A stretch of DNA of 46,459 nt from CAYVQU01 sp964453155 (lineage in GTDB: Bacteria > Chloroflexota > Anaerolineae > Anaerolineales > UBA11858). Positions 31,946-39,195 of this stretch are shown one piece after another. The translations under genes were made by a program, and so were the position numbers. The stretch spans positions 1 through 46,459 of the forward strand of contig CAYVQU010000017.1 in assembly GCA_964453155.1 (NCBI GenBank), in the 5' to 3' direction. The notes under the pieces were generated by a model. It saw only the letters and a program-made list of their open reading frames with translations. It searched no databases and was not told where the DNA came from. Within the stretch, counting starts at the first letter, position 1; every line of letters begins with the position of its first letter.

Positions 31946-32851
31946 TAATCCTTCCACACTCAAATATCGCTGACCGGTATCAGCAAAAATACCTATAATG
32001 GTTTTTCCCTGATTATCAGGGCGGTTGCCAATCTCAAGGGCCGCTTGGGCCACCGCCCCAGATGAAATCCCAACCAAAAGACCCTCTTTCTGGGCGATGT
32101 CGCGGCAGCATTGGAAAGCATCTGGGGTGCTGACCAGGTGAATTTCATCAATAATTTCTCGATCTAAGGTTTCAGGAACAAATCCCGGCGCGGTCCCCAT
32201 CATTTTGTGGGGGTGGAAAATGCCTTGAGAGATCGTCGGGGATTCAGCCGGTTCAACCGCGATCAGTTGGATGGTGGGGTTTTGTTCTTTCAGATATTTC
32301 CCCGCGCCACAGATCGTACCCCCGGTTCCTAAACCCGCGACTAAAATATCGACTTGCCCATCTGCATCTGCCCAAATTTCTGGACCGGTGGTTAAATAAT
32401 GTGCTTTGGGATTGGATGGATTGACATGTTGGCCAACATAAAAATAATCTGGGTTCTCAGCCAGAATCTGTTTGAGTTTTTTCTGGGCTCCTTTGGTTCC
32501 TTCTGCAACTGGTGTTAGCACTAGTTCCGCCCCTAAGGCCTTTAATATCTTTCGACGTTCAAGACTTTGGATTTCCGACATGACCAAAATGGCGCGGTGC
32601 CCTTTGATCGCCGCGATATAGGCCACTGCCATCCCCGTATTCCCGCTGGTGGCTTCAACCAGAGTGCTGCCTGGTTTGAGTTGACCGGCCAGTTCTGCAT
32701 CTTGGATAATTTGCAAGACTGGTCGATCTTTCAAACTTAATGGGTTCATAATTTCACATTTGGCGAAGATCCGAAATTCTGGCGCGAACCGCTCCAACCG
32801 GAGTAAGGGGGTTTTCCCGATGAGTTCAGTGAGGTTACGATAGTATTTCAT
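31937..32851 (-). CDS. cysK: Cysteine synthase (O-acetylserine sulfhydrylase)
   Basis: A 304-aa PLP enzyme making cysteine from O-acetylserine and sulfide. The PLP lysine lies in MNPLSLKDRPVL (K42 region), the substrate loop is EATSGNTGMAVA, the phosphate loop is GLGTGGTICGAG, and GISSGAVAQAAL and the C-terminal DTGQRYLS are conserved. The residues before the lysine (PLSLKDR) differ from the commoner GGSVKDR or PSSVKDR, so CysM-type or O-phosphoserine use cannot be excluded. The ATG has TAAAAT 6 nt upstream and no Shine-Dalgarno, suggesting a leaderless start. Its stop codon lies in a nonamer repeat. Confidence 0.93.
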   Translation of the reverse strand: MKYYRNLTELIGKTPLLRLERFAPEFRIFAKCEIMNPLSLKDRPVLQIIQDAELAGQLKPGSTLVEATSGNTGMAVAYIAAIKGHRAILVMSEIQSLERRKILKALGAELVLTPVAEGTKGAQKKLKQILAENPDYFYVGQHVNPSNPKAHYLTTGPEIWADADGQVDILVAGLGTGGTICGAGKYLKEQNPTIQLIAVEPAESPTISQGIFHPHKMMGTAPGFVPETLDREIIDEIHLVSTPDAFQCCRDIAQKEGLLVGISSGAVAQAALEIGNRPDNQGKTIIGIFADTGQRYLSVEGLFD

Positions 32852-32857
32852 GCGTTG

Positions 32858-32863
32858 ATTTTA
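32858..32863 (-). promoter_or_regulatory. -10 box of a probable leaderless cysK mRNA
   Basis: Minus-strand TAAAAT lies 6 nt before the cysK ATG, the same spacing as at the GT2 gene. Neither has a ribosome-binding site. Confidence 0.45.
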
Positions 32864-32880
32864 CCCCCATTTGCTTAATC

Positions 32881-32913
32881 AAGTGACAGTCACTTGCCAA
32901 GTGACTGTCACTT
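32881..32913. repeat. Perfect 15-bp palindromic repeat
   Basis: AAGTGACAGTCACTT (32881-32895) and AAGTGACTGTCACTT (32899-32913) are perfect complements around GCC. Each arm is itself nearly palindromic. A T tract follows only on the plus strand, opposite to the flanking minus-strand genes, so it looks like a dispersed repeat rather than their terminator. Confidence 0.85.
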
Positions 32914-32925
32914 TTTGGTTGTGGT

Positions 32926-33387
32926 CTAGACTGGCCGAAAATACACAATATCCGTGATTGATCCGTCGCGATCTGCAGGTTCTTTGAAAACAGCCTCCAC
33001 CTGCATTCCGATTTCGATATCTTCTGGATCAATTCCGCCCAACCGGTGGACGATACCCCCATCTCCAAAAGAAACGAAGGCGATCAATTCTGCTACCTCA
33101 CGCTGGGTGCCATCATAGTTTTTATGCAGCAGCGTGAAGGTGTAGACCACACCAACTGTGCCCACATCAACCCATTCGTCCAATTCACTCAAACATCTTT
33201 CGCAGAACAGGGTTGCCGGCACATAAGTACGTTCACATTTGGGGCAGTGGGTCCCTAAAAATTTTCCTTCATCTTTGATCGTTCGGAAAAACTTCTCCCC
33301 GGCCAGCCCGAAAGTATAGCGGCTGGTGACGGGTAAGTTACCGTGCCAGGCCTGCGGGGCATTTTTATCTCGTTCTAATAGTGTCAT
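32926..33387 (-). CDS. DUF35 zinc-ribbon/OB-fold protein A
   Basis: A 153-aa acyl-CoA-binding OB-fold protein with an N-terminal rubredoxin-like zinc ribbon (C48-x2-C51 and C62-x2-C65) and an OB domain. Such DUF35/ChsH2-type partners form complexes with thiolases or SCPx-like aldolases and are often needed for substrate binding. It follows a second DUF35 gene and two thiolase-like genes on the same strand, which supports this role. The pathway (acyl-CoA or isoprenoid-related) is not known. Confidence 0.87.
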   Translation of the reverse strand: MTLLERDKNAPQAWHGNLPVTSRYTFGLAGEKFFRTIKDEGKFLGTHCPKCERTYVPATLFCERCLSELDEWVDVGTVGVVYTFTLLHKNYDGTQREVAELIAFVSFGDGGIVHRLGGIDPEDIEIGMQVEAVFKEPADRDGSITDIVYFRPV

Positions 33388-33396
33388 AACTGTCTC

Positions 33397-33475
33397 CAGT
33401 GCTCAGTGAACAATGATCAGTGAGCAGCCTATTTGAAAAAGAATTGATTACTGACTACTGATGACTGATAACTAC
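33397..33475. repeat. Two heptamer repeats between the DUF35 genes
   Basis: At 33397-33427 the units are CAGTGCT, CAGTGAA, CAATGAT and CAGTGAG. At 33445-33475 they are TGATTAC, TGACTAC, TGATGAC and TGATAAC. The second array covers the stop codon of the upstream DUF35 gene. Confidence 0.8.
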
Positions 33476-34002
33476 GCTTCCAACGGTTTGAAATATGAAA
33501 TATCCGTGATCGCGCCTTCACGGTCCTCAACCGGTTTCCAAACGGCCTGAACACGCATCCCGATTTTGACTTCTTGGGGATCAACTTCTCCGAGCAGATG
33601 CATGATTCCGCCCATGATGGGGCCGCTTTCCAGGTTAGAAGCGCCATCGAGTTCCACGACAATGGGAATTTCTGGCTCTTCGATCCGTTTCACATCCCAG
33701 GTGACATAACACAAAGAAAAGGTGTTGATCGTCCCCGTGTCCTTGAGCGGGATATACTCATCCATTGGGTTAAAACACCACTCGCAAACGGTGCGTGGCG
33801 GCACTACGATTTTATTGCAGGTGTAACAGGCCGATCCCAGAATGACACCTTTTTTAAGGGTCGCCAGATACGAACCGATCCCCACTCCAGTATCCCAGGC
33901 GAAATCTGCCTTGAGTTCATCATGATTGAACAGAATCTTTCCCTCGGCAAAATCTTTCTCGCTCAGAGGCGTTCCGGGGAAATGCTTGATTTTAGCTGTC
34001 AT
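33472..34002 (-). CDS. DUF35 zinc-ribbon/OB-fold protein B
   Basis: A 176-aa paralogue of the neighbouring DUF35 protein with a longer N-terminal arm. The zinc ribbon is C59-x2-C62 and C73-x2-C76; the OB domain ends AVWKPVEDREGAITDISYF, close to the equivalent VFKEPADRDGSITDIVYF of protein A. The start at 34002 has AAGGAG ideally placed; a longer frame to 34026 is less likely. It presumably pairs with one of the two thiolase-like proteins upstream. Its stop codon lies in a heptamer repeat. Confidence 0.87.
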   Translation of the reverse strand: MTAKIKHFPGTPLSEKDFAEGKILFNHDELKADFAWDTGVGIGSYLATLKKGVILGSACYTCNKIVVPPRTVCEWCFNPMDEYIPLKDTGTINTFSLCYVTWDVKRIEEPEIPIVVELDGASNLESGPIMGGIMHLLGEVDPQEVKIGMRVQAVWKPVEDREGAITDISYFKPLEA

Positions 34003-34017
34003 AATTATCTCCTTCGA

Positions 34018-34048
34018 GACCTTCAAGGTTTTTAAAACCTTGAAGGTC
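34018..34048. repeat. 31-bp palindrome
   Basis: GACCTTCAAGGTTTT and AAAACCTTGAAGGTC are perfect 15-nt complements with one base between. The palindrome starts at the thiolase stop codon and ends about 15 nt before the next ATG. It could form a hairpin in the mRNA but has no T tract beyond it. Confidence 0.85.
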
Positions 34049-35211
34049 TAACGCCCCATAATCACCACGGTGCCGACTTGCATCAGGTCCCCCCAGGCTT
34101 GAGCCAAACCTCGTTTGCGGGAGCCCGTCACCTGCCGGTCGCCGGCCTCGCCGCGCAATTGCCAGAATAATTCCGCGATCTTCATCAGACCAGCCGCGGC
34201 GATGGGATTACCAACCCCTAACAGACCCCCTGAGGGACAAACGGGCATATTACCATCGGGGGCGGCGGTGCCGTCGAGATACAGATCAATGGCTTTACCC
34301 CGGTCGGCGAGTTGCAGCCCTTCCAGGTGGTGGAGGGCTTTGTAGTCGAACGGATCATAGGGTTCAGCGATATGGATTTGTTGGCGGGGCTCGGAGATTC
34401 CGGCCATTTCATAGGCCTGCCGGGCCGCATATTCCACATAGCGCGGATAAGCCAGATCACGGTTGGTCCAATGCGCCGTATCGACATTCCAGCCCACGCC
34501 CTCGATCCAGACGGGTTTGTCCGTCAGGCGTTTGGCGACGTGTTCGGCGGCCAATACGATCGCGACCGCCCCGTCGCTGACGGGACTGACATCAAACCGC
34601 TGTACTGGCCAGGCCAGGGTCTCAGAGTTGAGCACATCTTCGACGGTGATATCCTTGTCTCCCAGCAGCGCGCAGGGATGGTTGGCGGCATTCTTTTTGT
34701 GTTGGACGGCAACTTGAGCGATATCCTTCTTTTCCAGCCCGTAGGTATTCATGTACCGGTTCATTTCGATCGCGAAAATCCATAATAAGTTGGGCTTCAG
34801 CGGCCGTTCGGTGGTGTGATCAAAGATCGTCAAAAACGCGGCCTGGGCGTGGGGATAAAACGATGACATTTTCTCTTCGCAAACTACCAGAACGAGATCG
34901 AATAATCCCGAAGCGACGTGATACCAACCCTGGATGGGGGCGAAGACTCCAGTCCCCCCACCCACGAATGAGCGCATATAGGGTTTGTTGAAGGCTCCCG
35001 CTCCATCGCTTAAATACTCCCCCTTCATATGGACGCCATCGAACGCGTCGGGGGCCGTTCCCATGCAGACGCCTTCAATGTCATCTAAGGTTATTTCACA
35101 CGAATCCAGTGCCATTTTCGTGGCTTGGAACGATAATTCTTTCGGTGTTTCCTGGGCGCGGCGGACGAACTTGGTCATCCCGGCGCCCACAACAGCAACT
35201 TTTCTCATCAT
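34048..35211 (-). CDS. SCPx-type thiolase-like protein lacking the catalytic Cys
   Basis: A 387-aa thiolase-fold protein (SCPx/SCP2-thiolase branch). The C-terminal half is family-typical (IHIAEPYDPFDYKALHHLEGL, SGGLLGVGNPIAAAG). The position of the nucleophilic Cys, which in thiolases reads like NxCASG, is here SFVGGGTGVFA (81-91) with no Cys. It is therefore unlikely to be an ordinary thiolase. DUF35-coupled aldolases such as Ltp2 also lack this Cys, so an aldolase or partner role is plausible. AGGAG precedes the ATG. It lies between a second thiolase-like gene and a DUF35 gene. Confidence 0.85.
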   Translation of the reverse strand: MMRKVAVVGAGMTKFVRRAQETPKELSFQATKMALDSCEITLDDIEGVCMGTAPDAFDGVHMKGEYLSDGAGAFNKPYMRSFVGGGTGVFAPIQGWYHVASGLFDLVLVVCEEKMSSFYPHAQAAFLTIFDHTTERPLKPNLLWIFAIEMNRYMNTYGLEKKDIAQVAVQHKKNAANHPCALLGDKDITVEDVLNSETLAWPVQRFDVSPVSDGAVAIVLAAEHVAKRLTDKPVWIEGVGWNVDTAHWTNRDLAYPRYVEYAARQAYEMAGISEPRQQIHIAEPYDPFDYKALHHLEGLQLADRGKAIDLYLDGTAAPDGNMPVCPSGGLLGVGNPIAAAGLMKIAELFWQLRGEAGDRQVTGSRKRGLAQAWGDLMQVGTVVIMGR

Positions 35212-35230
35212 AAGTCTCCTGGTCGGAAAC

Positions 35231-35356
35231 GTCTTATTGGTCTAATTGGTCTTACATGACTTGCTTGTCTAATCGGTTTGACTTATTTGATGATTTCGAC
35301 GAATTAGACTTTTCGGACCGCTTAGACCCTTCAGACATTTTCGACTAATTAGACAT
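35231..35356. repeat. 14-copy nonamer repeat between the thiolase-like genes
   Basis: Exactly 126 nt can be read as 14 in-phase 9-mers on the minus strand with consensus near NNGTCTAAN (for example ATGTCTAAT, GGGTCTAAG, AAGTCTAAT), decaying to CAATTAGAC at the far end. It encodes the last three residues and stop codon of the upstream thiolase-like gene. Confidence 0.85.
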
Positions 35357-36496
35357 AATTGCGACCGCCCCACTTGTCGTGGGAACGCCGCGCCAGGATT
35401 GGGCCAAACCGACCTGGACATCGTCCAGTTGTCGTTTTCCGGCTTCGCCGCGCAGTTGGAGCACAACTTCGAGGGCGCGCGCCAATCCGGTAGCATCCAG
35501 CAGATGACCACAGCCTAAAGAGCCACCGGAGACATTAACCGGCAGGTCACCATTTGGTGTGGTAAATCCATCGAGAGTCAGGTCACCCGCCTCTCCAGGT
35601 CGGCAGAACCGTAACGCTTCTAAGGCTTGCAATTCTTTATAGGCGTAGATGTCGTCAATTTCCGCAAAATTAACTACTTGCAGGGGATTATCGATGCCAG
35701 CCTGGTTATAGGCCATTCGGGCCGCCCGACTGACATATTCAACGCTCCCCCAATCGCGGCTTTCCAGCGATACGGCCCCGGTCACCCAACCGACCCCTTG
35801 GACCCAAATGGGTTTGTCAGTCAGATTGCGGGCGGCGTTTTCGGAGGCCAGTACCATGACAATGGCACCATCGGCGTGTACGGCGGTCTCGCGGCGGCCC
35901 AGCGGCCAGGAAAGCGGCGGACCGTGGACGATATCGTCGATGGATAGGTCGGCGCCATAGGGGGCGGAGGGGTTCGATAAGGCGTTGTGTCGGTTCTTGA
36001 CGACGACGGCGGCACATTCTTCCCGGGTGTTGCCGGTTTCATGCAGGTAGCGGTTCATCTCCATTCCGGCGACAAAATGGGTGTTGAAGCGCAGGGGCCG
36101 ATTGAGTACTGGGTCTTGCGCATAGGCGGTAACTTCGTCATGGGTTAGCAGGTTAGACGCTTTGCTGTGGGCTTCCACCGCGACCAGATCACATTGGCCC
36201 GTGCGAATCAGCATAAATCCAGTAGCCAACCCGTGCAATCCGTCCCCACAAATCGTCTGGACAGGTTTGAGCGCCCCGCCAATCTGATCGGGGACATATT
36301 CATCGAAGATGCTGACCCCTTCGTGAAAATCTTCCGCCACGGTGACGAAGCTGTCGATATCTCGGCGGGGGTCAACGCCCGCATCGGCATAGGCCCTCAT
36401 CGCAGCCGCATACATCAATTCTTTATAGGACATGTCGGGCGTGGTGGGACTGAAACCCGTCCAACCCACACCGACGATGGCGACACGTTCATTCAT
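35345..36496 (-). CDS. SCPx-type thiolase-like protein with Cys
   Basis: A 383-aa thiolase-fold protein. The predicted nucleophile lies in QTICGDGLHGLATG (C83), and VVNFAEIDDIYAYKELQALEAL and SGGSLGCGHLLDATG match the family's second half, although the usual GHPxGxxG is altered to GHLLDATG. I took the ATG at 36496 with GGAGG 8 nt upstream; the frame continues 29 codons into the leader without homology. It may act with its Cys-less neighbour and the two DUF35 proteins in acyl-CoA C-C bond making or breaking. The last residues come from a nonamer repeat. Confidence 0.87.
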   Translation of the reverse strand: MNERVAIVGVGWTGFSPTTPDMSYKELMYAAAMRAYADAGVDPRRDIDSFVTVAEDFHEGVSIFDEYVPDQIGGALKPVQTICGDGLHGLATGFMLIRTGQCDLVAVEAHSKASNLLTHDEVTAYAQDPVLNRPLRFNTHFVAGMEMNRYLHETGNTREECAAVVVKNRHNALSNPSAPYGADLSIDDIVHGPPLSWPLGRRETAVHADGAIVMVLASENAARNLTDKPIWVQGVGWVTGAVSLESRDWGSVEYVSRAARMAYNQAGIDNPLQVVNFAEIDDIYAYKELQALEALRFCRPGEAGDLTLDGFTTPNGDLPVNVSGGSLGCGHLLDATGLARALEVVLQLRGEAGKRQLDDVQVGLAQSWRGVPTTSGAVAIMSN

Positions 36497-36546
36497 ACAG
36501 ATGCCTCCTAAATAGATGCTTGAATTACGGTTGAAAGATAAAAAAA

Positions 36547-36580
36547 TATGATCCCAGCAAATCTGTCTGCTGGGATCATA
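36547..36580 (-). terminator. Strong intrinsic terminator upstream of the thiolase operon
   Basis: TATGATCCCAGCA (36547-36559) pairs over 13 bp with TGCTGGGATCATA (36568-36580), with an 8-nt loop, followed on the minus strand by TTTTTTT. It lies only about 50 nt before the thiolase start and downstream of a promoter at 36710-36718, so it would act as an attenuator or end a short RNA rather than simply close the tatC transcript. Confidence 0.85.
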
Positions 36581-36583
36581 CAA

Positions 36584-36700
36584 TCACACTGAATTGGGGA
36601 GATTTAGGGAAAAACCAAGCTGCAATAATTTGTAAAATGGAACTTTAGGATGCAGCAGTGGCTCAATTTTCGGTAGGGGAATTATGGCTTTGATACCCAT
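36584..36700 (-). CDS. Possible 38-codon leader ORF before the thiolase operon
   Basis: An open frame of 38 codons from ATG at 36700 to TGA at 36584, rich in Leu and Pro. It starts 9 nt after a perfect extended -10 box and ends just before the terminator hairpin, echoing the his leader layout. It has no ribosome-binding site and no striking codon run, and such a frame can arise by chance, so coding status is uncertain. Confidence 0.3.
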   Translation of the reverse strand: MGIKAIIPLPKIEPLLHPKVPFYKLLQLGFSLNLPNSV

Positions 36701-36709
36701 TATAGAAAA

Positions 36710-36718
36710 ATTATAGCA
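36710..36718 (-). promoter_or_regulatory. Extended -10 promoter of the thiolase leader
   Basis: Minus-strand TGCTATAAT, identical to the boxes at 19732 and 20470, would start a transcript near 36703. This spacer (36497-36883) is the longest in the window without a confident gene. It holds this promoter, the possible leader ORF, the terminator and the repeat at 36794-36841. Confidence 0.6.
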
Positions 36719-36793
36719 TGGAGAGTGGGTTGACCCGCAAGGATGAAAATCCCGTTTTGAGAGGACTTTTGGTAAAAAAGGAAATTCAGGTTA

Positions 36794-36841
36794 ACCACAG
36801 AGAGCGCAGAGAAAAATAATATTCTCCGCGCGCTCTGTGGT
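36794..36841. repeat. Inverted element of the ACCACAGAG family
   Basis: Two 20-nt arms (36794-36813 and 36822-36841) are complementary except at two positions. The arms consist of 9-mers such as ACCACAGAG and AGCGCAGAG. Related elements lie at 20805-20862 and 39091-39192. It sits in the spacer downstream of tatC. Confidence 0.8.
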
Positions 36842-36883
36842 CTCGGCGATAATTTTCTAGGTCTTTTTACCTGCGCCTCAGAA

Positions 36884-37783
36884 TTATTGTTGGTTTTCGG
36901 CCTCTTTGCGATCGCGTCGCCCCTGGGCGATATAGGCCAACCCGATACTCAAGAAATATAGGAAAATCAAGGGTCCCATCACCAATCCCATATTGACGGG
37001 GTCAATCGTGGGGGTGATTGCGGCCGCGGCAATGGCAATAATAACCACCGCAATCCGCCATTGGGCTGCCAGAGCCTGGGCCCGGACCAATCCCATATTC
37101 GCCAGGGTAAAGATCACCAACGGGAATTCAAAGGCCACCCCAATCCAGAACATCAGCCCAGTGATGAACTGGACATATGATGACGGAGTGGGGACAGTGT
37201 TGATCCCCATAAAATTGATCAAGAACGGCAGGGCCGTGGGCATCATTACATAATAGGCGAATGCCATCCCCCCGACAAAAAATGCGAAGGCGATCGGAAT
37301 AGCCAATAGTCCAAAAATACGAGATCGGCGTTTGAGACCCGGTGCGGCAAACAGCCAGAGTTCAAAGGTCAGATAGGGGAGCGAGGCTGAAAAACCAGCT
37401 AACAAGGCCACCCGCATGACCGTTCCCAACGGCTCCGTAACTGCGATGGCCTGGAGGGTATCGAGACCCCCCGCGGGTTTAGTGATCCAATCGAGGAGTT
37501 GTTCGATGTAGGCAAATGACAATGCCGTGGCAATCATAAAAAACAGCACCCCCCGAAACAAGTTTTTCCGCAACTCGTTGAGATGGTCGAGGATATCCAT
37601 CGGGGCCTGAACGGCTTTAGCCAGCGATTCTGGTAGCGGGGTATCCTCCGGTTCATCCAGGAATAAAACTTTAAATCCCGTGAAAATCCCCGCGATCCAC
37701 TGCGCTATTTTCTTGAAAATCCAAAAAATAAACCGAAACGGAGCCGTTAAAACTTTCCAGATCGTCCCAAAAACTTTTTTCAT
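36884..37783 (-). CDS. tatC: Sec-independent translocase subunit TatC
   Basis: A 299-aa six-helix membrane protein, the receptor for twin-arginine signal peptides. The conserved cytosolic N-terminal motif DHLNELRKNL and the first-loop region with FFMIATALSFAYIEQLLDW are present, as is SASLPYLTFELWLFAAPGL. It has an N-terminal extension of about 65 residues (hydrophobic/basic plus an acidic linker) not found in most TatC proteins. It starts 2 nt after the TatA/B stop, in the rpmF-fabD-fabG-asp23-nusB-tat run. Confidence 0.94.
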   Translation of the reverse strand: MKKVFGTIWKVLTAPFRFIFWIFKKIAQWIAGIFTGFKVLFLDEPEDTPLPESLAKAVQAPMDILDHLNELRKNLFRGVLFFMIATALSFAYIEQLLDWITKPAGGLDTLQAIAVTEPLGTVMRVALLAGFSASLPYLTFELWLFAAPGLKRRSRIFGLLAIPIAFAFFVGGMAFAYYVMMPTALPFLINFMGINTVPTPSSYVQFITGLMFWIGVAFEFPLVIFTLANMGLVRAQALAAQWRIAVVIIAIAAAAITPTIDPVNMGLVMGPLIFLYFLSIGLAYIAQGRRDRKEAENQQ

Positions 37784-37785
37784 CG

Positions 37786-38232
37786 CTACTCACCCGCCCC
37801 CTGAGAAAACGGATTTTCGGGCTGATTTTCATCTGCTTCAGCCTCAGGTTTCCCCTCCTCTACTTCCTTTGACGCCCCCTCGTTCTCTGGCGTTGCTATC
37901 ACCGGAGTCGTCCACGCTGATAACCCCTCGCCGACCTCATCCATCGTTTCGTCAATTTCTTTTTTGATATCCGGGGGTTTAAACGTTGAACCGATTTGTC
38001 CAATATCTTGCTGAACTTCTTCCAACCCGGCCTCTCGGACCAATTTGTTGGGGAGATTGCGGAGATCGCGTGAAGTTCGCTGGACAGTTTGAAACCCGGG
38101 GGAGGTAATCAAGCGGCGCAGCCACCGTCCGGTAGCCTGCCCCGCTTTGACGATGTCTTTAGGGCCAAATATGATCAGCGCGATGACCAGCACGAACAAT
38201 ACTTCGAGGGGACCAATACCAAGAAAATCCAT
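37786..38232 (-). CDS. tatA: Sec-independent translocase subunit TatA/TatB
   Basis: A 148-aa protein with one N-terminal helix, the FGPKDIVKAGQATGRWLRR hinge and amphipathic helix, and an acidic disordered tail. The FGPK/FGPKxLP-like motif and length suit TatA or TatB. With a single copy here, it may serve both roles, as in many Gram-positive-type systems. It lies immediately before tatC and 6 nt after nusB. Confidence 0.9.
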   Translation of the reverse strand: MDFLGIGPLEVLFVLVIALIIFGPKDIVKAGQATGRWLRRLITSPGFQTVQRTSRDLRNLPNKLVREAGLEEVQQDIGQIGSTFKPPDIKKEIDETMDEVGEGLSAWTTPVIATPENEGASKEVEEGKPEAEADENQPENPFSQGAGE

Positions 38233-38238
38233 AATGTT

Positions 38239-38679
38239 TTATTTTGGGGGAGTTTTGTCGAGAGCCTGCTTGATTTCGTTCTGATGGGCAGCCAAACTGC
38301 CCAAGACCCCATTGACGAACCGCGGGCTGCTGTCGGATCCGTAGGTTTTGGCTAGTTCTACGGCTTCGTTGATGGCGACTTTGATAGGGGTATCGCCTTT
38401 AACGGCGAATTCCCATAAAGCGATGCGCAAAATATTGCGGTCGATGATCGCGACCTGATCCAGCGGCCATTCGGGAGCGTGCTCAGCAATGAATTGATCG
38501 AGCTTCTCGGCCAACGGCCACACACCCTGAACGATCTGCTGAACGAAATCGGCCAGCCGATCATCAAGTTTTGCAGCCTCCAGCCGGAACTTTAAGGCCA
38601 CGCCCAGGGGATGCTCAACTAAATCAGTTTCGTAAAGTACTTGCAAGGCGATACTGCGAGCCTTGGTGCGAGGTTTCAT
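38239..38679 (-). CDS. nusB: Transcription antitermination factor NusB
   Basis: A 146-aa all-helical RNA-binding protein that with NusE binds boxA in rRNA antitermination. It begins KPRTKARSIALQVLYETDL and closes with AIDRNILRIALWEFAV-like IIDRNILRIALWEFA, INEAVELAKTYGSDSSPRFVNGVLG, all canonical. It lies 6 nt after the Asp23 gene. Confidence 0.96.
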   Translation of the reverse strand: MKPRTKARSIALQVLYETDLVEHPLGVALKFRLEAAKLDDRLADFVQQIVQGVWPLAEKLDQFIAEHAPEWPLDQVAIIDRNILRIALWEFAVKGDTPIKVAINEAVELAKTYGSDSSPRFVNGVLGSLAAHQNEIKQALDKTPPK

Positions 38680-38685
38680 GCGCGT

Positions 38686-39048
38686 TTATTCCTCCGCGGG
38701 GACCTCCGTGGGATACCGCACATCGTCAATATGTACGTTGACGCGGCCGACTTCCATGCCAACCATCTCAGAAATTGCCCGGGCAACTTCATTTTGGATA
38801 TTGCGGCTGACTTCACGGACGTTGACGTCATGATCGACGATGACGTGTAGATCGGCGTACACCCGGTCTTCTTCGATCCGAATGCGGACGCCTTCTTCAT
38901 AACCGCGCTGGAAAATGCGGTTGACGCCCCCAGGGACCTGGCTCATCTGGCTGACCCCTTCAATCTCAAGGGTCGCCAATTGAGCAATCGTCAGCAAAAC
39001 GTTGGGAGCGATGGTGGTTTTGCCCGGCGGGCGAGTTGTTTCAGTCAT
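38686..39048 (-). CDS. Asp23/Gls24 family envelope stress protein
   Basis: A 120-aa protein of the Asp23/Gls24 (DUF322) family: TTIAPNVLLTIAQLATLEIEGVSQM, followed by a VYADLHVIVDHDVNVREVSRNIQNEV stretch and an alternating C-terminal part. It is commonly located just upstream of nusB in Gram-positive-type operons. Its molecular role is not settled; members are associated with envelope stress and lipid metabolism. It ends 6 nt before nusB. The 147-nt gap upstream holds a palindromic repeat. Confidence 0.92.
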   Translation of the reverse strand: MTETTRPPGKTTIAPNVLLTIAQLATLEIEGVSQMSQVPGGVNRIFQRGYEEGVRIRIEEDRVYADLHVIVDHDVNVREVSRNIQNEVARAISEMVGMEVGRVNVHIDDVRYPTEVPAEE

Positions 39049-39090
39049 AATTTACCTGTGCAATAATATTTTTGAAAATCAACGTTATTC

Positions 39091-39192
39091 TAACGCAAAG
39101 GCGCAGAGTTGCAGAGACGCAAAGATGTTTTAAGGTTTATTATTTAAATAAATGCTCTCTTGGCGTATTAAAAACGCCACACCTTTGCGTTA
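39091..39192. repeat. Palindromic repeat element between fabG and the Asp23 gene
   Basis: An 11-bp perfect inverted repeat (TAACGCAAAGG at 39091-39101; CCTTTGCGTTA at 39182-39192) bounds 102 bp. Inside, the left arm continues as 8-9-mers of the GCGCAGAG/ACGCAAAG type, and TGGCGT/ACGCCA (39161-39179) forms a small hairpin. It abuts the fabG stop codon. It resembles a non-coding dispersed repeat. Confidence 0.75.
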
Positions 39193-39195
39193 ACT

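Noticed and set aside
32881..32916. Terminator for the minus-strand DUF35 transcript
   Set aside because: The T tract follows the hairpin only on the plus strand, opposite to the direction of the flanking genes.
36584..36718. Known riboswitch (cobalamin, SAM, c-di-GMP) in the thiolase leader
   Set aside because: A GCCACTG stretch recalled the cobalamin class, but the other conserved boxes are missing; no known aptamer consensus was recognised.
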